Shown: piece by piece, positions 59,301 to 64,000 of the stretch
Position numbering within the stretch: the first letter of the stretch is position 1
How the letters are laid out: each line of letters begins with the position of its first letter
From: Opisthocomus hoazin
Taxonomy: Eukaryota; Chordata; Aves; Opisthocomiformes; Opisthocomidae
DNA: 64,000 nt
Direction of reading: 5' to 3'
NCBI RefSeq assembly: GCF_030867145.1
Contig: NC_134427.1
Location: 19,553,001 to 19,617,000 of the forward strand
The notes under the pieces: generated by a model
Told to the model about the DNA's origin: nothing
The model's database searches: none
The model's input: the letters and a program-made list of their open reading frames with translations, nothing else
Made by a program: the position numbers and the translations under genes

Positions 59301-62300
59301 AAATTGGCCTTGATGTTCAGCCTAAGTATTATGTAAAATTAGAGCCACTGACCTTAACCAAATTCACCTTTCCCTTCCCCCCCCCCGATATTCAATGATG
59401 AGCATCTGACTGACAAATCTTTAAAAAGTCTCAAGACAGTGAAGGGTGCTCAAAATGTAAAGGCTTAGAATTTAGTGGGATGTGAGAGGAAGTGCCTGCT
59501 CACGGACCCTTACAATCCATTCAGGACTGTCCTGATCCCAAATCAGAAAGGTCTGGCATGGATCGGATAACCCAACAATAAAATAAGTGTTCAGGATGGT
59601 ACAAGCTCAAGTATAACAAAATAGTATAGAGAGACAGAAGGCGTTATGCAGTGGCACAGAGCTAGATGCCTCACATGTAATGTGGAAGGTTAGTATTAGT
59701 ATAAAGAAACGTGACTGGGAAACAGATGAGTGATGTTTGCACAACTTCTGTAAAGATTAAGCATTAGAAATAGTATAAATATGGGTAATTTCCCAATGAA
59801 CTTCCCTCTTTCACTGCTCTGCTGTGTCTGTTACCTGATTGCCTGACCTGTATTACTAATAGTTCTCTCAGCTTTTACTCCCTGCACGTTTATTCACTTC
59901 AGGAACTGACAACAGGAAGCCAGCAATGAACACAGCTCTGTCCACTGTGATGGGGCTCAGGATGGCGCCTAGGGGGAAGGACTGTGCCAAGTGATGTTCC
60001 TGCTCTAAAAGTTTTCATGAATAAAAGAGAATACTAACATTTTAAAGTTGCCTAAATGGCAGTGCTAAGAAAGGAAATATGGGAACTTGCTGGGCCTAGG
60101 AGATTCAGCTGGTGCAGGACCCACTAAAGTCGCTTTGTCAAACAACATCAATCACAGTGGTGCAGGCTGAAGTTGCCAGCACTTCTCCAGTTACAGTAGT
60201 TCGTTGACAATTCATATAATTCTCCGTGGTGAATCATTTTCACGACCACTCCACCTGCTAGTACCGAAGCTGGTATCGTATCAGCTACATCACAGGCTGC
60301 TGCACCTAATTCTGCAAACCTAATTAAAAAATACTATACAAATGCATGAACATAATTTATCAAATACATTCTCATAATAATAAAACATGATATTTGTATG
60401 CATTTTTCTGGAATGATTTCATCTCTTAGAAAAACCTGTAAACCTTCCTAAAGCATTTGAGAAAATAATGTTCTTCCAGAAGGCCAGCATTTCAGGGATC
60501 TGAGTGTACTTTTTACCTGGTTTTCCAGCTGGGCCCTGGAATCCAGGATCTCCATCAAAGCCAGGGACGCCATCGATTCCTGGCAGACCAGGTAAGCCTG
60601 CAGGGGCTGTGATTTCTTCTGGCTGTGGGGTTACACCTGGAGCCCCTTGTCGGCCAGGGACACCTGCAGACAGTGCAAATGACACTGTAAGCACCCCACA
60701 AAAAACTCAGTTTTGATGATAATACTGACACAAAGGAGAAGTGTGCTAAATTAAGACCGCCTTAGTACATCAGCACTGGGTAACTTTGTAAAAAGTGGTA
60801 CCTCAAGCTCTTCCTAATTTATTTCAATCTCTGAGAAACTAAGAGTCCCCCAAATAAGCCCATTAACGGAGCTCTGAAATTTTCCCCAGCCCAAAGCATG
60901 TGCAATAAAGTACAGCTTTTCAAATCCTCCAGCACTCACCTCGATGGCCCATTTCACCTTTCAGCCCAGGGTAACCAGGATCCCCTGGAAGCCCATCTTT
61001 ACCTGGCATCCCCATAAGGCCAGGCTCCCCTCTTACACCTGCAAAGACACACAGCAAAAAACCTCAGGGGCTAAGCATAGCATCCTGATTCTGACCCACA
61101 GCTGGGGCACTGAGAAACACACTGATGGCAGCAATGGCAACGGCATTTCAGCTCTGAGATGGAGGGGACCACGATCCTTAGGGAACTCTATGCCCATTTT
61201 GATGTTCAGAATAGCTGCAGAGGCTCAAGACAAGAATTTTCACTGCTACATAATTACACTTTATTGAAAGTATTCTTCCCCTCCCTTGGGTAACCCAGGA
61301 AAAGTGTTTGGGGAGTACACATCTTTTGTGTTTGGAACCCACCTCTATGAACAGCACAGACGGATGGGGCTGACAGCCTACAAAGACAGCATACAGTGCT
61401 TCACCTGGCAATGGTTCTCCATCCTTTCCTGGCTTTTGAGCTGTGCAGTTTCGCTGAAACCTTGCTATTAGAGTTCTCATTTGCAGCTGCCCTCCACTGT
61501 CCTTTGGTAGAGACCAAGCAGAGAGCAACTTGCTCCCTGCATTTGCCCAGAAAAAGGTTTCCTAACTCCTACAATCCTTTTAGCCTCTTGAGGAGACCTA
61601 AATCCACCACATTATGCCTCTGAGCATACATGATAGGTGGGATGAAACAGCATCTCCAGTTCTTGCCTAGACAGGAGAGAGCCACACATAGATATGTAAG
61701 TGGGTAACTGCAGTTGACAAGCACAGCACGACTGCATGTGGACATCATCTATTCAGAAAACAAAAAACGAAGAGGAAAAAAATACACTGAAGAGCACCTG
61801 GAGCAGCCCTCACTTTGCTGCTTTTAGAGTCAGTAGGTAAAACCTGCATGGACCAAAAGCAAAGACTTAGACCACAAATGCAGCTGTGCTTACACCTGAA
61901 CAAAGATTTGTTTCAAAGCAGTCACACTAACCACACAATAGCCATTCATACTGCCAAAGTGACAGCTGCCAAACCACACTCAGACCCTTTTGAGGCAAGA
62001 TTACCTTTGAATCCAGATGCTCCAGGGAGTCCAATTGGACCAGGGAATCCCACGTCACCCTTAATGCCTCGCAAGCCAAGAACACCAGGGAAACCTGGAC
62101 TGCCTGTGTCACCTTGGTCAGAAGCTGGGCCAGGGGGCCCTCGTAGTCCTGGAGGACCTGGAAAACCTAGAGGCAACAGGGGTAATTAGCACAATCTGCT
62201 TCTGGGGTAAAACAAATGCTGGGGCTATCCCCAGTGCATGTTTCTAAGGGACAGTCATTGTTTGGGTGTCTATGTTTCCAGGAGCGTTCTTCCCCCAAAG

Positions 62301-63138
62301 GTAAAGAACCAGACCCCACCTGCATATATCCACTTAGGTCTCAAACTTTTAAATTCTTTTAACCATGTTCATTTTGCTTCAAATTCTGGGCCTGAGCATA
62401 GCCCTTGCCCCACCTCACAGCTAGCCTGGTGGCTCAGACATTCTCTAGGAGAAAGAGAGCAGTGGCTTCAGATCCTTGGCCAGGGAAAGGCCTAGAGTCT
62501 CACCCTCTCCGACAAGGCTGTGAGGTATTGAATGGCTACCAATGCCTTCATGACCAATCGTTCAAACCATACTTGCTGTCGACCCTACAGCAAGTACTTC
62601 TTATGTACCTCCAAGTGGCAACGAAGCTTTGCTGCCTCCCAGCTCACATGGGATACTTCTAAACTTCACACAGAGCCTACAATTACAGCTGTGGAAACCA
62701 TAGTCCAAAATGGAGCTGGTGTCCAAATTTAGACATATTACTCTGGACTTAAGTATCTACCTTAGGGCCTGAGTCTGTCTTCTGTACCACAACAGGTGAA
62801 ATGAATATGGACTAGAGCGCTTTAGTAACAGGCTAAATCAAATCAAGATTCAACAGCAGGAATTTGAAACAGATCTACTCATTCTTGGTCCTGGATCTAG
62901 AACCCAGGTTATTAAAGTGAGAGTACTCATCCAAGTAATTTCCACTCAGAGCTCTTCAAAGGAAGCCCATAAAGAAATCCCCTTAGCTAGTCCACTCTCC
63001 TTAAGAGGCCTCTCTTCATACCTGAACTCCCATCAGTTCCTGGATGGCCAGCATCCCCAGGTCTCCCACGTATATCAGAAGGAAGAGAAACTCCAGGTGT
63101 TCCTGGCAAGCCAGGCAGTCCCATAGGACCAGGGGGAC
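56313..63138 (-). CDS. COL4A6: Collagen type IV alpha-6 chain, C-terminal part (gene runs off the window)
   Basis: Basement-membrane collagen subunit that forms alpha5-alpha5-alpha6 trimers. Eight coding exons in transcription order: 63138-63022, 62166-62005, 61038-60940, 60663-60517, 58819-58703, 57942-57751, 57517-57231 and 56573-56313. The first five are Gly-X-Y repeats, each starting with a split Gly codon, and include the interruptions usual for type IV. The 57942-57751 exon ends the helix ([18 protein letters not shown]) and starts the NC1 domain. The last two finish NC1 with two C4 repeats ([19 protein letters not shown] and [18 protein letters not shown]), ending [10 protein letters not shown] then TAG. 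NC1 matches alpha-6 rather than alpha-2 or alpha-4 by memory ([13 protein letters not shown]), supported by synteny. COL4A5 is expected beyond the right edge, head to head. A further exon could hide in the 1.7-kb gap at 58820-60516. Confidence 0.95.
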
Positions 63139-63464
63139 CTAAAACAAGAAATACAAAGTGAGAGAGCATACCCAAAGCTCTTCAGTGACCTTCACAGACC
63201 TGGACAGAAGTAGTGGCTGGGTAGTATTTACACTGAGAAAGAACAAAGAGACATCTCACTACCTGAGGGGAAAAATTACGTATTCTGCTCTTCAGAAGAG
63301 AGGTATAGACACTATAAAAACTGTGTAACCAACTGTTTCCCAAATATATAGCCACATCACAGATACAACGTTTACCTGTTGAACTACTAACCACCTCTGT
63401 GGCTTCAGGAGTTCTCTTTGGTAATTCTGCTGACCATGCAACCCATTAACGTGAGCTGCAGTAC

Positions 63465-64000
63465 ATCCTTTGTGGCCAGCAGGTTGAGGGAGGGGATTCT
63501 GCCCCTCTGCCCCGCTCTGCTGAGACCCCCTCCCGGGAGTCCTGTGTCCAGCTCTGGAGCCCTCAGCACAGGACAGACCTGAAGCTGTTGGAGCAGGGCC
63601 AGAGGAGGCCACAAAAACAATCAGAGGGACGGAACAACACCTCTCCTGTGAGGAAATGCTGGGCGAGCTGGGGCTGTTCAACCTGGAGAAGAGAAGGCTC
63701 TGGGCAGACCTTATTGCAGCCTTTCAGTACTTAAAGGGGGGAAGATGGGGACAAACTTTTTAGCAGGGCCTGCTGCGATAGAACAAAGGGCAATGGTTTT
63801 AAACTAAAAGATAGATTTAGACTGGATATAAGGAAGAAATTTTTTATTTTGAGGGTGGTGAAGCACTGGCACAGGTTGCCCAGAGAGGTGGTCGCTGCCC
63901 CATCCCTGGAAACATTCAAGGCCAGATTGGACGGGGCCTGAGCAACCTGATCTGGTTGAAGATGTCTCTGCTCACTGCAGAGGGGTGTTACCAGATGACC
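63465..64000 (+). repeat. CR1 LINE fragment in a COL4A6 intron, cut by the window end
   Basis: Forward CR1 from the reverse-transcriptase C-terminal region (ctgtgtccagctctggagcc, ggagaagagaaggctc) into the 3' UTR; the 8-mer tail is outside the window. It lies antisense to COL4A6 about 330 bp upstream (in gene direction) of the exon at 63138-63022. Confidence 0.92.

Noticed and set aside
61398-61450. Collagen-like peptide [12 protein letters not shown] on the minus strand between COL4A6 exons, with a donor-like gtgaag
   Set aside because: The Gly-X-Y register is broken and the upstream boundary does not give the split-Gly phase used by all flanking exons. At most it is a decayed exon.

Overview
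The window looks like avian nuclear DNA. The evidence is many 5'-truncated CR1 LINEs ending in the bird-type 8-mer tail (ATTCTGTG-like repeats), vertebrate GT-AG introns, and vertebrate genes in the order VSIG1 > PSMD10 < ATG4A > COL4A6 <. From established knowledge, that order and those strands match human Xq22.3 (a region on chromosome 4 in chicken). The species cannot be told from the window.

Layout. 1-10.5 kb is repeat-dotted intergenic DNA with one small membrane-protein-like open frame on the minus strand. 10585-33642 (+) is VSIG1, an immunoglobulin-superfamily membrane protein in seven coding exons totalling 331 codons. 33.6-38.3 kb holds the VSIG1 3' region, an unidentified minus-strand coding-like exon, and two facing poly(A) signals around a short hairpin. 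38349-41115 (-) is PSMD10/gankyrin, five exons, 226 codons. A 276-bp CpG-rich divergent promoter with a ZNF143-type motif separates it from ATG4A (+, 41392-52413, 13 exons, 397 codons, catalytic triad intact). Behind ATG4A lies the two-exon 3' end of a minus-strand gene that I cannot name (53579-53920). 56313-63138 (-) carries the last eight coding exons of COL4A6 (collagen IV alpha-6): the NC1 domain and the end of the triple helix. The gene runs out of the window.

Functionally the genes are a neighbourhood, not an operon. PSMD10 (a 26S proteasome assembly chaperone) and ATG4A (the ATG8-processing protease of autophagy) share a promoter, so the two protein-turnover systems may be co-expressed. 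VSIG1 is an epithelial adhesion-type receptor and COL4A6 is a basement-membrane collagen.

No RNA genes, CRISPR arrays, endogenous retroviruses or intact transposons were recognised. Exon boundaries were read by eye from splice signals and reading-frame continuity. Protein identities rest on remembered family sequences, not on a search. The least explained signals are the unnamed gene tail at 53.6-53.9 kb and the coding-like exon at 35.4 kb.
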